The position numbers and the translations under genes are program-made. From Paratinospora sagittata (lineage: Eukaryota; Streptophyta; Magnoliopsida; Ranunculales; Menispermaceae), in the NCBI GenBank assembly GCA_035771175.1, contig CM069610.1, positions 23,836,501 to 23,900,500 of the forward strand: a stretch of 64,000 nucleotides of DNA, given 5' to 3'. The notes under the pieces are model-generated. The model was not told the DNA's origin and made no database searches. It saw nothing but the letters and a program-made list of their open reading frames with translations. Positions 1 to 10,685 of the stretch are shown here, piece after piece (positions within the stretch are counted from its first letter, which is position 1; the number at the start of each line of letters is the position of its first letter).

Positions 1-135
1 AACTCATTGAAATTATGATTAAAACCTTTCGGAAAACATTTTTTCAAAATGAAATACTATATCGAAGTGATTTTGAAGACTTTGCAGATTTCAGAATTTT
101 AGTGCTGAGATTGATCGAGAGGTTACCCTACACAC

Positions 136-200
136 CAAAGATCAAACTAATGCCTTACTTAGGCATGAGATATGTCTTCGTTCTTTTAGCTTGATCTTTG
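136..200. repeat. Nested inverted repeat (hairpin/cruciform candidate), reference copy
   Basis: Outer arms are caaagatcaa (136-145) and ttgatctttg (191-200), a perfect 10-bp inverted repeat that extends to 12 of 13 with aact/agct. Inside lies a second perfect inverted repeat, atgcct (150-155) and aggcat (161-166). The element occurs at the same phase in all copies. S-type copies have caaagaccaa (one outer mismatch), and several L copies have attgcg (inner arm broken) or agcatgatc, so the structure is not strictly kept. No function is shown. Confidence 0.7.
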
Positions 201-220
201 TAGACTTCGAAAGCTATTGT

Positions 221-255
221 TTGATGTGTTTTTGATGCAAGACAATTGATGTGTT
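221..255. repeat. 10-bp direct repeat within the monomer, reference copy
   Basis: ttgatgtgtt occurs at 221-230 and again at 246-255, 25 bp apart, and the intervening ttgatgcaag is a partial third version. S-type copies have gtgttcttg between them. This is probably a trace of an old short duplication. Confidence 0.6.
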
Positions 256-771
256 CTTTTTTGTTGTGTTATCATACCGAGACCACTTCATATATACTTA
301 CAACTTAAAACAATGGATAGCCTCTGCAAATCTAAGCACAAAAGGGATAAAATGAAGGACTTGCTGATCAACGACGTTATCATCAAGACAGATTGCAATT
401 TTGATTCTATTCGAAGCTTGTTTTGACAAATGCAAGAATCAATACTTTCTTCTCTTGAAAAACTCTTTGGAAAGCTCAATCTAACTTGCAAAAATCGTGT
501 GTGTTGTATTTTTGAAAATCAGAGAATAAGTGTTTTATAAAATTAGAAGTTGCGGGTTAAAGGGCAAGAGAGTACAAAATGATTTGAATTCAAAACATTG
601 TTTAACCTAAAGTTGTTTTGGGCGTGCGAGACAATGGGAATCATCTAGGTGTTAGTAGAGAATATTTCAATTAAGACAACCTGGAGAAATTGTATAAGGA
701 ATAGAAAAATCGAGCAACCAGAAGTGCCCACATTTTTCTCGTTAGAATTATCAGATTTTTTTCATAGACGT
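256..771. other. AT-rich monomer body with no recognisable element, reference copy
   Basis: I see no gene, RNA or strong symmetry here. A minus-strand frame open from 491 to 288 recurs in most copies, but its only usable start is TTG and there is no ATG between that TTG and the upstream in-frame stop at 519-521. The segment 275-490 is where most hybrid copies change type. gcccacattt near 727 partly resembles the plant snRNA upstream element but lacks its flanking bases and a TATA box. Confidence 0.6.
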
Positions 772-773
772 GG

Positions 774-785
774 ATAGCGTGCTAT
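774..785. repeat. Dyad 1: atagc-gt-gctat
   Basis: Perfect 5-bp arms with a 2-bp spacer. Most copies keep it; copies 21, 40 and 44 have gctgt and copy 25 has gccat, which break one arm. Confidence 0.6.
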
Positions 786-815
786 TGGGTTGTGTATCAT
801 GTTCTCAATTAACAG

Positions 816-827
816 ATAGCAGGCTAT
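816..827. repeat. Dyad 2: atagc-ag-gctat
   Basis: Perfect 5-bp arms in the gcaggct copies (for example 1, 3, 5, 6, 10, 12). Most other copies read gcaggcgatagc or gcgggcgatagc, which turns the dyad into a direct repeat of gatagc. Confidence 0.55.
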
Positions 828-844
828 AGCAGATCGATATACAC

Positions 845-864
845 AAACCCGAGAGCTCGAGTTT
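845..864. repeat. Dyad 3: 9-bp inverted repeat around overlapping SacI/XhoI-like sites
   Basis: Arms aaacccgag and ctcgagttt around a 2-bp spacer, with one mismatch in the reference. In copies 46, 48 and 50 a C-to-T change makes the arms a perfect 9-bp inverted repeat (54202-54221, 56574-56593, 58946-58965). Copies 8, 11 and 27 instead have cttgag, which adds a mismatch. Confidence 0.65.
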
Positions 865-875
865 TACGGACTTTC

Positions 876-891
876 CGATAGCGTGTTATCG
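876..891. repeat. Dyad 4: cgata-gcgtgt-tatcg
   Basis: Perfect 5-bp arms with a 6-bp spacer. Copies 2, 4, 7, 11, 27, 32 and 38 have cgaca and tatgg instead, and copies 14, 18 and 30 have tattg, so both arms vary. Confidence 0.55.
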
Positions 892-912
892 AGGCCTATA
901 TCGCGCTATTGC

Positions 913-930
913 CCATTTTACTAAAAATGG
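913..930. repeat. Dyad 5: ccatttt-acta-aaaatgg hairpin
   Basis: Perfect 7-bp arms with a 4-base loop. It is kept in nearly every copy. Copy 5 (ccacttt) and copies 13, 17 and 29 (gcatttt) each change one arm base. Confidence 0.65.
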
Positions 931-1023
931 AAAGGTCACGGCAACAGCTTTATAGCGAAGCATCAAAGGGGATAGCGCGGTATAGACAATTTTTCAGAAA
1001 AACAAATGTTTTGTTATAGAACC

Positions 1024-1050
1024 CTATCAGCGTGCTGTCAACACTGATAG
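1024..1050. repeat. Dyad 6: ctatcag and ctgatag, 13-bp spacer
   Basis: Perfect 7-bp arms in copies reading cactgatag (1-7, 10, 26, 32, 38, 54). Most others read cacggatag, which introduces one mismatch, so the perfect form is a minority state in this window. Confidence 0.6.
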
Positions 1051-1095
1051 TGCGCTAGTGCCTTAAGGAAAATCTTGGCAAATTGCTGGATAGCC

Positions 1096-1187
1096 TTATT
1101 TTTGTAAAATTAATATTTTGACACTCAAGAACCATTCCATTAACTCAAAACATATTGTATAAGATTAAAAACTTTTAAATAATTCAA
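1096..1187. other. AT-rich monomer tail, reference copy
   Basis: Very AT-rich and among the least variable parts of the monomer, leading into the next copy's start. It has no gene or recognisable element. Copies 12, 16 and 28 (taagattaatctttt) and 20, 33, 39 (gacagtc) are the main variants. Confidence 0.6.
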
Positions 1188-2374
1188 AACTCATTGAAAT
1201 TATGATTAAAACCTTTCGGAAAACATTTTTTCAAAATGAAATACTATATCGAAGTGATTTTGAAGACTTTGCAGATTTCAGAATTTTAGTGCTGAGATTG
1301 ATAGAGAGGTTACCCTACACACCAAAGATCAAACTAATGCCTTACTTAGGCATGAGATATGTCTTCGTTCTTTTAGCTTGATCTTTGTAGACTTCGAAAG
1401 CTATTGTTTGATGTGTTTTTGATGCAAGACAATTGATGTGTTCTTTTTTGTTGTGTTATCATACCGAGACCATTTCATATATACTTACAACTTAAAACAA
1501 TTGATAGCCTCTGCAAATCTAAGCACAAAAGGGATAAAATGAAGGACTTGCTGATCAACGACGTTATCATCAAGACAGATTGCAATTTTGATTCTATTCG
1601 AAGCTTGTTTTGACAAATGCAAGAATCAATACTTTCTTCTCTTGAAAAACTCTTTGGAAAGCTCAATCTAACTTGCAAAAATCGTGTGTGTTGTATTTTT
1701 GAAAATCAGAGAATGAGTGTTTTATAAAATTAGAAGTTGCGGGTTAAAGGGCAAGAGAGTACAAAATGATTTGAATTCAAAACATTGTTTAATCTAAAGT
1801 TGTTTTGGGCGTGCGAGACAATGGGAATCATCTAGGTGTTAGTAGAGAATATTTCAATTAAGACAACCTGGAGAAATTGTATAAGGAATGGAAAAATCGA
1901 GCAAGCAGAAGTGCCCACATTTTTCTCGTTAGAAATATCAGATTTTTTTCACAGACGTTGATAGCGTGCTATTGGGTCGTGTATCATGTTCTCAATTGAT
2001 AGATAGCAGGCGATAGCAGATTGATATACACAAACCCGAGAGCTCGAGTTTTACGGACTTTCCGACAGCGTGTTATGGAGGCCTATATCGCGCTATTGCC
2101 CATTTTACTAAAAATGGAAAGGTCACGGCAACAGCTTTATAGCGAAGTATCAAAGGGGATAGCGCGGTATAGACAATTTTTCAGAAAAACAAATGTTTTG
2201 TTATAGAACCCTATCAGCGTGCTGTCAACACTGATAGTGCGCTAGTGCATTCAGGAAAATCTTGGCAAATTGCTGGATAGCGTTATTTTTGTAAAATTAA
2301 TATTTTGACACTCAAGAACCATTCCATTAACTCAAAACATATTGTATAAGATTAAAAACTTTTAAATAATTCAA
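1188..2374 (+). repeat. Satellite monomer 2 (L type)
   Basis: 1,187 bp. Private changes are gatagag at about 1302 and aattgatag at about 1500. The second half carries ggaatggaaa, gttgatagcg, gggtcgtg and gacagcgtgttatgg, a haplotype shared with copies 4 and 7. It also has ggatagcgtt at about 2276, where other copies have ggatagcctt. Confidence 0.97.
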
Positions 2375-3561
2375 AACTCATTGAAATTATGATTAAAACC
2401 TTTCGGAAAACATTTTTTCAAAATGAAATACTATATCGAAGTGATTTTGAAGACTTTGCAGATTTCAGAATTTTAGTGCTGAGATTGATCGAGAGGTTAC
2501 CCTACACACCAAAGATCAAACTAATGCCTTACTTAGGCATGAGATATGTCTTCGTTCTTTTAGCTTGATCTTTGTAGACTTCGAAAGCTATTGTTTGATG
2601 TGTTTTTGATGCAAGACAATTGATGTGTTCTTTTTTGTTGTGTTATCAAACCGAGACCACTTCATATATACTTACAACTTAAAACAATGGATAGCCTCTG
2701 CAAATCTAAGCACAAAAGGGATAAAATGAAGGACTTGCTGATCAACGACGTTATCATCAAGACAGATTGCAATTTTGATTCTATTCGAAGCTTGTTTTGA
2801 CAAATGCAAGAATCAATACTTTCTTCTCTTGAAAAACTCTTTGGAAAGCTCAATCTAACTTGCAAAAATCGTGTGTGTTGTATTTTTGAAAATCAGAGAA
2901 TAAGTGTTTTATAAAATTAGAAGTTGCGGGTTAAAGGGCAAGAGAGTACAAAATGATTTGAATTCAAAACATTGTTTAATCTAAAGTTGTTTTGGGCGTG
3001 CGAGACAATGGGAATCATCTAGGTGTTAGTAGAGAATATTTCAATTAAGACAACCTGGAGAAATTGTATAAGGAATAGAAAAATCGAGCAACCAGAAGTG
3101 CCCACATTTTTCTCGTTAGAATTATCAGATTTTTTTCATAGACGTGGATAGCGTGCTATTGGGTTGTGTATCATGTTCTCAATTGACAGATAGCAGGCTA
3201 TAGCAGATCGATATACACAAACCCGAGAGCTCGAGTTTTACGGACTTTCCGATAGCGTGTTATCGAGGCCTATATCGCGCTATTGCCCATTTTACTAAAA
3301 ATGGAAAGGTCACGGCAACATCTTTATAGCGAAGCATCAAAGGGGATAGCGCGGTATAGACAATTTTTCAGAAAAACAAATGTTTTGTTATAGAACCCTA
3401 TCAGCGTGCTGTCAACACTGATAGTGCGCTAGTGCCTTAAGGAAAATCTTGGCAAATTGCTGGATAGCCTTATTTTTGTAAAATTAATATTTTGACACTC
3501 AAGAACCATTCCATTAACTCAAAACATATTGTATAAGATTAAAAACTTTTAAATAATTCAA
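2375..3561 (+). repeat. Satellite monomer 3 (L type)
   Basis: 1,187 bp, closest to copies 1 and 5 (gaataagtg, gaattatcag, gaagcatc). Private changes are atcaaacc at about 2646 and gcaacatctt at about 3314. Confidence 0.97.
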
Positions 3562-4748
3562 AACTCATTGAAATTATGATTAAAACCTTTCGGAAAACAT
3601 TTTCTCAAAATGAAATACTATATCGAAGTGATTTTGAAGACTTTGCAGATTTCAGAATTTTAGTGCTGAGATTGATCGAGAGGTTACCCTACACACCAAA
3701 GATCAAACTAATGCCTTACTTAGGCATGAGATATGTCTTCGTTCTTTTAGCTTGATCTTTGTAGACTTCGAAAGCTATTGTTTGATGTGTTTTTGATGCA
3801 AGACAATTGATGTGTTCTTTTTTGTTGTGTTATCATACCGAGACCATTTCATATATACTTACAACTTAAAACAATGGATAGCCTCTGCAAATCTAAGCAC
3901 AAAAGGGATAAAATGAAGGACTTGCTGATCAACGACGTTATCATCAAGACAGATTGCAATTTTGATTCTATTCGAAGCTTGTTTTGACAAATGCAAGAAT
4001 CAATACTTTCTTCTCTTGAAAAACTCTTTGGAAAGCTCAATCTAACTTGCAAAAATCGTGTGTGTTGTATTTTTGAAAATCAGAGAATGAGTGTTTTATA
4101 AAATTAGAAGTTGCGGGTTAAAGGGCAAGAGAGTACAAAATGATTTGAATTCAAAACATTGTTTAATCTAAAGTTGTTTTGGGCGTGCGAGACAATGGGA
4201 ATCATCTAGGTGTTAGTAGAGAATATTTCAATTAAGACAACCTGGAGAAATTGTATAAGGAATGGAAAAATCGAGCAAGCAGAAGTGCCCACATTTTTCT
4301 CGTTAGAAATATCAGATTTTTTTCACAGACGTTGATAGCGTGCTATTGGGTCGTGTATCATGTTCTCAATTGACAGATAGCGGGCGATAGCAGATTGATA
4401 TACACAAACCCGAGAGCTCGAGTTTTACGGACTTTCCGACAGCGTGTTATGGAGGCCTATATCGCGCTATTGCCCATTTTACTAAAAATGGAAAGGTCAC
4501 GGCAACAGCTTTATAGCGAAGTATCAAAGGGGATAGCGCGGTATAGACAATTTTTCAGAAAAACAAATGTTTTGTTATAGAACCCTATCAGCGTGCTGTC
4601 AACACTGATAGTGCGCTAGTGCATTCAGGAAAATCTTGGCAAATTGCTGGATAGCCTTATTTTTGTAAAATTAATATTTTGACACTCAAGAACCATTCCA
4701 TTAACTCAAAACATATTGTATAAGATTAAAAACTTTTAAATAATTCAA
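3562..4748 (+). repeat. Satellite monomer 4 (L type)
   Basis: 1,187 bp, closest to copies 2 and 7 (ggaatggaaa, gggtcgtg, gacagcgtgttatgg). It shares ccatttc with copy 2 and has a private C in its T-run (cattttctc at about 3599). Confidence 0.97.
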
Positions 4749-5934
4749 AACTCATTGAAATTATGATTAAAACCTTTCGGAAAACATTTTTTCAAAATGA
4801 AATACTATATCGAAGTGATTTTGAAGACTTTGCAGATTTCAGAATTTTAGTGCTGAGATTGATCGAGAGGTTACCCTACACACCAAAGATCAAACTAATG
4901 CCTTACTTAGGCATGAGATATGTCTTCGTTCTTTTAGCTTGATCTTTGTAGACTTCGAAAGCTATTGTTTGATGTGTTTTTGATGCAAGACAATTGATGT
5001 GTTCTTTTTTGTTGTGTTATCGTACCGAGACCACTTCATATATACTTACAACTTAAAACAATGGATAGCCTCTGCAAATCTAAGCACAAAAGGGATAAAA
5101 TGAAGGACTTGCTGATCAACGACGTTATCATCAAGACAGATTGCAATTTTGGTTCTATTCGAAGCTTGTTTTGACAAATGCAAGAATCAATACTTTCTTC
5201 TCTTGAAAAACTCTTTGGAAAGCTCAATCTAACTTGCAAAAATCGTGTGTGTTGTATTTTTGAAAATCAGAGAATAAGTGTTTTATAAAATTAGAAGTTG
5301 CGGGTTAAAGGGCAAGAGAGTACAAAATGATTTGAATTCAAAACATTGTTTAATCTAAAGTTGTTTTGGGCGTGCGAGACAATGGGAATCATCTAGGTGT
5401 TAGTAGAGAATATTTCAATTAAGACAACCTGGAGAAATTGTATAAGGAATAGAAAAATCGAGCAACCAGAAGTGCCCACATTTTTCTCGTTAGAATTATT
5501 AGATTTTTTCATAGACGTGGATAGCGTGCTATTGGGTTGTGTATCATGTTCTCAATTGACAGATAGCAGGCTATAGCAGATCGATATACACAAACCCGAG
5601 AGCCCGAGTTTTACGGAGTTTCCGATAGCGTGTTATCGAGGCCTATATCGCGCTATTGCCCACTTTACTAAAAATGGAAAGGTCACGGCAACAGCTTTAT
5701 AGCGAAGCATCAAAGGGGATAGCGCGGTATAGACAATTTTTCAGAAAAACAAATGTTTTGTTATAGAACCCTATCAGCGTGCTGTCAACACTGATAGTGC
5801 GCTAGTGCCTTAAGGAAAATCTTGGCAAATTGCTGGATAGCCTTATTTTTGTAAAATTAATATTTTGACACTCAAGAACCATTCCATTAACTCAAAACAT
5901 ATTGTATAAGATTAAAAAGTTTTAAATAATTCAA
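4749..5934 (+). repeat. Satellite monomer 5 (L type)
   Basis: 1,186 bp; one T is missing after ttattagat near 5500. Several private changes: atcgtacc near 5020, agcccgag near 5602, ggagtttcc near 5616, cccactttac near 5660 (breaks the m913-930 hairpin) and aaaaagtttt near 5916. tttggttc near 5150 is shared only with copy 8. Confidence 0.97.
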
Positions 5935-7122
5935 AACTCATTGAAATTATGATTAAAACCTTTCGGAAAACATTTTTTCAAAATGAAATACTATATCGAA
6001 GTGATTTTGAAGACTTTGCAGATTTCAGAGTTTTAGTGCTGAGATTGATCGAGAGGTTACCCTACACACCAAAGATCAAACTATTGCGTTACTTAGGCAT
6101 GAGATATGTCTTCGTTCTTTTAGCTTGATCTTTGTAGACTTCGAAAGCTATTGTTTGATGTGTTTTTGATGCAAGACAATTGATGTGTTCTTTTTTGTTG
6201 TGTTATCTTACCGAGACCACTTCATATATACTTACAACTTAAAACAATGGATAGCCTCTGCAAATCTAAGCACAAAAGGGATAAAATGAAGGACTTGCTG
6301 ATCAACGACGTTATCATCAAGACAGATTGCAATTTTGATTCTATTCGAAGCTTGTTTTGACAAAATGCAAGAATCAATACTTTCTTCTCTTGAAAAACTC
6401 TTTGGAAAGCTCAATCTAACTTGCAAAAATCGTGTGTGTTGTATTTTTGAAAATCAGAGAATAAGTGTTTTATAAAATTAGAAGTTGCGGGTTAAAGGGC
6501 AAGAGAGTACAAAATGATTTGAATTCAAAACATTGTTTAACCTAAAGTTGTTTTGGGCGTGCGAGACAATGGGAATCATCTAGGTGTTAGTAGAGAATAT
6601 TTCAATTAAGACAACCTGGAGAAATTGTATAAGGAATAGAAAAATCGAGCAACCAGAAGTGCCCACATTTTTCTCGTTAGAATTATCAGATTTTTTTCAT
6701 AGACGTGGATAGCGTGCTATTGGGTTGTGTATCATGTTCTCAATTAACAGATAGCAGGCTATAGCAGATCGATATACACAAACCCGAGAGCTCGAGTTTT
6801 ACGGACTTTCCGATAGCGTGTTATCGAGGCCTATATCGCGCTATTGCCCATTTTACTAAAAATGGAAAGGTCACGGCAACAGCTTTATAGCGAAGCATCA
6901 AAGGGGATAGCGCGGTATAGACAATTTTTCAGAAAAACAAATGTTTTGTTATAGAACCCTATCAGCGTGCTGTCAACACTGATAGTGCGCTAGTGCCTTA
7001 AGGAAAATCTTGGCAAATTGCTGGATAGCCTTATTTTTGTAAAATTAATATTTTGACACTCAAGAACCATTCCATTAACTCAAAACATATTGTATAAGAT
7101 TAAAAACTTTTAAATAATTCAA
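5935..7122 (+). repeat. Satellite monomer 6 (L type, mosaic)
   Basis: 1,188 bp; one extra A at about 6364 (caaaatgc). The first half has the gagttttag, attgcg and atcttacc markers of copies 9-11, and the second half has the gaataagtg, aacctaaag and aattaacag of copy 1. The switch lies between about 6209 and 6463. Confidence 0.97.
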
Positions 7123-8309
7123 AACTCATTGAAATTATGATTAAAACCTTTCGGAAAACATTTTTTCAAAATGAAATACTATATCGAAGTGATTTTGAAG
7201 ACTTTGCAGATTTCAGAATTTTAGTGCTGAGATTGATCGAGAGGTTACCCTACACACCAAAGATCAAACTAATGCCTTACTTAGGCATGAGATATGTCTT
7301 CGTTCTTTTAGCTTGATCTTTGTAGACTTCGAAAGCTATTGTTTGATGTGTTTTTGATGCAAGACAATTGATGTGTTCTTTTTTGTTGTGTTATCATACC
7401 GAGACCACTTCATATATACTTACAACTTAAAACAATGGATAGCCTCTGCAAATCTAAGCACAAAAGGGATAAAATGAAGGACTTGCTGATCAACGACGTT
7501 ATCATCAAGACAGATTGCAATTTTGATTCTATTCGAAGCTTGTTTTGACAAATGCAAGAATCAATACTTTCTTCTCTTGAAAAACTCTTTGGAAAGCTCA
7601 ATCTAACTTGCAAAAATCGTGTGTGTTGTATTTTTGAAAATCAGAGAATAAGTGTTTTATAAAATTAGAAGTTGCGGGTTAAAGGGCAAGAGAGTACAAA
7701 ATGATTTGAATTCAAAACATTGTTTAATCTAAAGTTGTTTTGGGCGTGCGAGACAATGGGAATCATCTAGGTGTTAGTAGAGAATATTTCAATTAAGACA
7801 ACCTGGAGAAATTGTATAAGGAATGGAAAAATCGAGCAAGCAGAAGTGCCCACATTTTTCTCGTTAGAAATATCAGATTTTTTTCACAGACGTTGATAGC
7901 GTGCTATTGGGTCGTGTATCATGTTCTCAATTGACAGATAGCGGGCGATAGCAGATTGATATACACAAACCCGAGAGCTCGAGTTTTACGGACTTTCCGA
8001 CAGCGTGTTATGGAGGCCTATATCGCGCTATTGCCCATTTTACTAAAAATGGAAAGGTCACGGCAACAGCTTTATAGCGAAGTATCAAAGGGGATAGCGC
8101 GGTATAGACAATTTTTCAGAAAAACAAATGTTTTGTTATAGAACCCTATCAGCGTGCTGTCAACACTGATAGTGCGCTAGTGCATTCAGGAAAATCTTGG
8201 CAAATTGCTGGATAGCCTTATTTTTGTAAAATTAATATTTTGACACTCAAGAACCATTCCATTAACTCAAAACATATTGTATAAGATTAAAAACTTTTAA
8301 ATAATTCAA
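7123..8309 (+). repeat. Satellite monomer 7 (L type)
   Basis: 1,187 bp. The second half has the copy 2/4 haplotype (ggaatggaaa, gggtcgtg, gcgggcg, gacagcgtgttatgg); the first half is like copies 1 and 3, including gaataagtg. Confidence 0.97.
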
Positions 8310-9496
8310 AACTCATTGAAATTATGATTAAAACCTTTCGGAAAACATTTTTTCAAAATGAAATACTATATCGAAGTGATTTTGAAGACTTTGCAGATTT
8401 CAGAATTTTAGTGCTGAGATTGATCGAGAGGTTACCCTACACACCAAAGATCAAACTAATGCCTTACTTAGGCATGAGATATGTCTTCGTTCTTTTAGCT
8501 TGATCTTTGTAGACTTCGAAAGCTATTGTTTGATGTGTTTTTGATGCAAGACAATTGATGTGTTCTTTTTTGTTGTGTTATCATACCGAGACCACTTCAT
8601 ATATACTTACAACTTAAAACAATGGATAGCCTCTGCAAATCTAAGCACAAAAGGGGTAAAATGAAGGACTTGCTGATCAACGACGTTATCATCAAGACAG
8701 ATTGCAATTTTGGTTCTATTCGAAGCTTGTTTTGACAAATGCAAGAATCAATACTTTCTTCTCTTGAAAAACTCTTTGGAAAGCTCAATCTAACTTGCAA
8801 AAATCGTGTGTGTTGTATTTTTGAAAATCAGAGAATGAGTGTTTTATAAAATTAGAAGTTGCGGGTTAAAGGGCAAGAGAGTACAAAATGATTTGAATTC
8901 AAAACATTGTTTAATCTAAAGTTGTTTTGGGCGTGCGAGACAATGGGAATCATCTAGGTGTTAGTAGAGAATATTTCAATTAAGACAACCTGGAGAAATT
9001 GTATAAGGAATAGAAAAATCGAGCAAGCAGAAGTGCCCACATTTTTCTCGTTAGAAATATCAGATTTTTTTCACAGACGTTGATAGCGTGCTATTGGGTC
9101 GTGTATCATGTTCTCAATTGATAGATAGCAGGCGATAGCAGATTGATATACACAAACCCGAGAGCTTGAGTTTTACGGACTTTCCGACAGCGTGTTATCG
9201 AGGCCTATATCGCGCTATTGCCCATTTTACTAAAAATGGAAAGGCCACGGCAACAGCTTTATAGCGAAGTATCAAAGGGGATAGCGCGGTATAGACAATT
9301 TTTCAGAAAAACAAATGTTTTGTTATAGAACCCTATCAGCGTGCTGTCAACACGGATAGTGCGCTAGTGCCTTAAGGAAAATCTTGGCAAATTGCTGGAT
9401 AGCCTTATTTTTGTAAAATTAATATTTTGACACTCAAGAACCATTCCATTAACTCAAAACATATTGTATAAGATTAAAAACTTTTAAATAATTCAA
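8310..9496 (+). repeat. Satellite monomer 8 (L type)
   Basis: 1,187 bp. It shares tttggttc with copy 5. Private change aggggtaaa near 8652. The second half resembles copy 11 (gttgatag, gggtcgtg, gagcttgag) but keeps gttatcgagg and has ggccacgg. It is the first copy with cacggatag rather than cactgatag. Confidence 0.97.
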
Positions 9497-10685
9497 AACT
9501 CATTGAAATTATGATTAAAACCTTTCGGAAAACATTTTTTCAAAATGAAATACTATATCGAAGTGATTTTGAAGACTTTGCAGATTTCAGAGTTTTAGTG
9601 CTGAGATTGATCGAGAGGTTACCCTACACACCAAAGATCAAACTATTGCGTTACTTAGGCATGAGATATGTCTTCGTTCTTTTAGCTTGATCTTTGTAGA
9701 CTTCGAAAGCTATTGTTTGATGTGTTTTTGATGCAAGACAATTGATGTGTTCTTTTTTGTTGTGTTATCTTACCGAGACCACTTCAAATATACTTACAAC
9801 TTAAAACAATAGATAGCCTCTGCAAATCTAAGCTCAAAAGGGATAAAATGAAGGACTTGCTGATCAACGACGTTATCATCAAGACAGATTGCAATTTTGA
9901 TTCTATTCGAAGCTTGTTTTGACAAATGCAAGAATCAATACTTTCTTCTCTTGAAAAACTCTTTGGAAAGCACAATCTAACTTGCAAAAATCGTGTGTGT
10001 TGTATTTTTGAAAATCAGAGAATGTGAGTGTTTTATAAAATTAGAAGTTGCGGGTTAAAGGGCAAGAGAGTACAAAATGATTTGAATTCAAAACATTGTT
10101 TAATCTAAAGTTGTTTTGGGCGTGCGAGACAATTGGAATCATCTAGGTGTTAGTAGAGAATATTTCAATTAAGACAACCTGGAGAAATTGTATAAGGAAT
10201 AGAAAAATCGAGCAAGCAGAAGTGCCCACATTTTTCTCGTTAGAAATATCAGATTTTTTTCACAGACGTGGATAGCGTGCTATTGGGTTGTGTATCATGT
10301 TCTCATTTGACAGATAGCAGGCTATAGCAGATCGATATACACAAACCCGAGAGCTCGAGTTTTACGGACTTTCCGATAGCGTGTTATCGAGGCCTATATC
10401 GCGCTATTGCCCATTTTACTAAAAATGGAAAGGTCACGGCAACAGCTTTATAGCGAAGTATCAAAGGGGATAGCGCGGTATAGACAATTTTTCAGAAAAA
10501 CAAATGTTTTGTTATAGAACCCTATCAGCGTGCTGTCAACACGGATAGTGCGCTAGTGCCTTAAGGAAAATCTTGGCAAATTGCTGGATAGCCTTATTTT
10601 TGTAAAATTAATATTTTGACACTCAAGAACCATTCCATTAACTCAAAACATATTGTATAAGATTAAAAACTTTTAAATAATTCAA
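9497..10685 (+). repeat. Satellite monomer 9 (L type)
   Basis: 1,189 bp; two extra bases in gaatgtgagtg near 10020. Markers gagttttag, attgcg, aatagatag, gctcaaaag, agcacaatc and gacaattgg; private cttcaaatatac near 9783 and catttgacag near 10304. Confidence 0.97.

Larger units (their letters stand above)
772..1095. repeat. GATAGC-word, dyad-rich block, reference copy
   Basis: This 324-bp block repeats GATAGC or TATAGC words at 773, 815, 825, 878, 951, 971 and 1089, with complementary GCTAT words at 781, 823 and 905. It contains at least six short inverted repeats and most of the monomer's CpG sites, in contrast to the AT-rich remainder. The spacing is irregular, so it is not a simple minisatellite. 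It could be a remnant of a palindromic transposable element or a protein-binding array; both are inference. Its internal dyads are listed separately. Confidence 0.75.
1..1187 (+). repeat. Satellite monomer 1 (L type, reference copy)
   Basis: 1,187 bp, used here as the coordinate reference. Markers: ttaccc at m123, aatgcc at m150, gaataagtg near m525, aacctaaag near m605, gaattatcag near m745, aattaacag near m808, gaagcatc near m958. The second half matches copy 6 (both have aacctaaag and aattaacag). Confidence 0.97.
1..4748. repeat. Two-monomer alternation, copies 1-4
   Basis: Copies 1 and 3 share gaataagtg, gaattatcag and gaagcatc; copies 2 and 4 share gaatgagtg, ggaatggaaa, gttgatag and gacagcgtgttatgg. 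Both pairs are 2,374 bp apart. The pattern is blurred further right: copy 5 is like 1/3, copy 7 like 2/4, and copy 6 is mosaic. Confidence 0.75.

Noticed and set aside
121..132. Telomere-like ttaccc within L-type monomers
   Set aside because: It is a single occurrence per monomer, not followed by further TTTAGGG/CCCTAAA units, and absent from S-type copies.
288..491. A 67-codon minus-strand open frame recurring at the same phase in most monomers
   Set aside because: It opens with TTG (bases 489-491), and there is no ATG between it and the upstream in-frame stop at 519-521; the first Met codon is codon 37. Copy 6 has a frameshift, and copies 15, 19, 31, 36, 43 and 52 lose the first codons. 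Most variants change the amino acid, and no domain is recognisable. Its persistence follows from near-identical DNA copies, not from coding constraint.
1..1187. Monomer length as an exact multiple of the nucleosome repeat (1,187 is about 7 x 170)
   Set aside because: Numerically close, but many lengths in this range would fit some nucleosome spacing, and copies vary from 1,176 to 1,190 bp. I saw no ~170-bp internal periodicity.
1..1187. Monomer built from a shorter ancestral tandem repeat
   Set aside because: Apart from the 10-bp repeat at m221/m246 and irregularly spaced GATAGC words, I saw no internal period linking one part of the monomer to another.
2021..2206. A 61-codon plus-strand open frame in copies 2, 4, 7, 32 and 38
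   Set aside because: It also begins with TTG and is open only in copies with the gacagcgtgttatgg haplotype and no gagcttgag change; all other copies have in-frame stops within the GATAGC words. It has no family resemblance.
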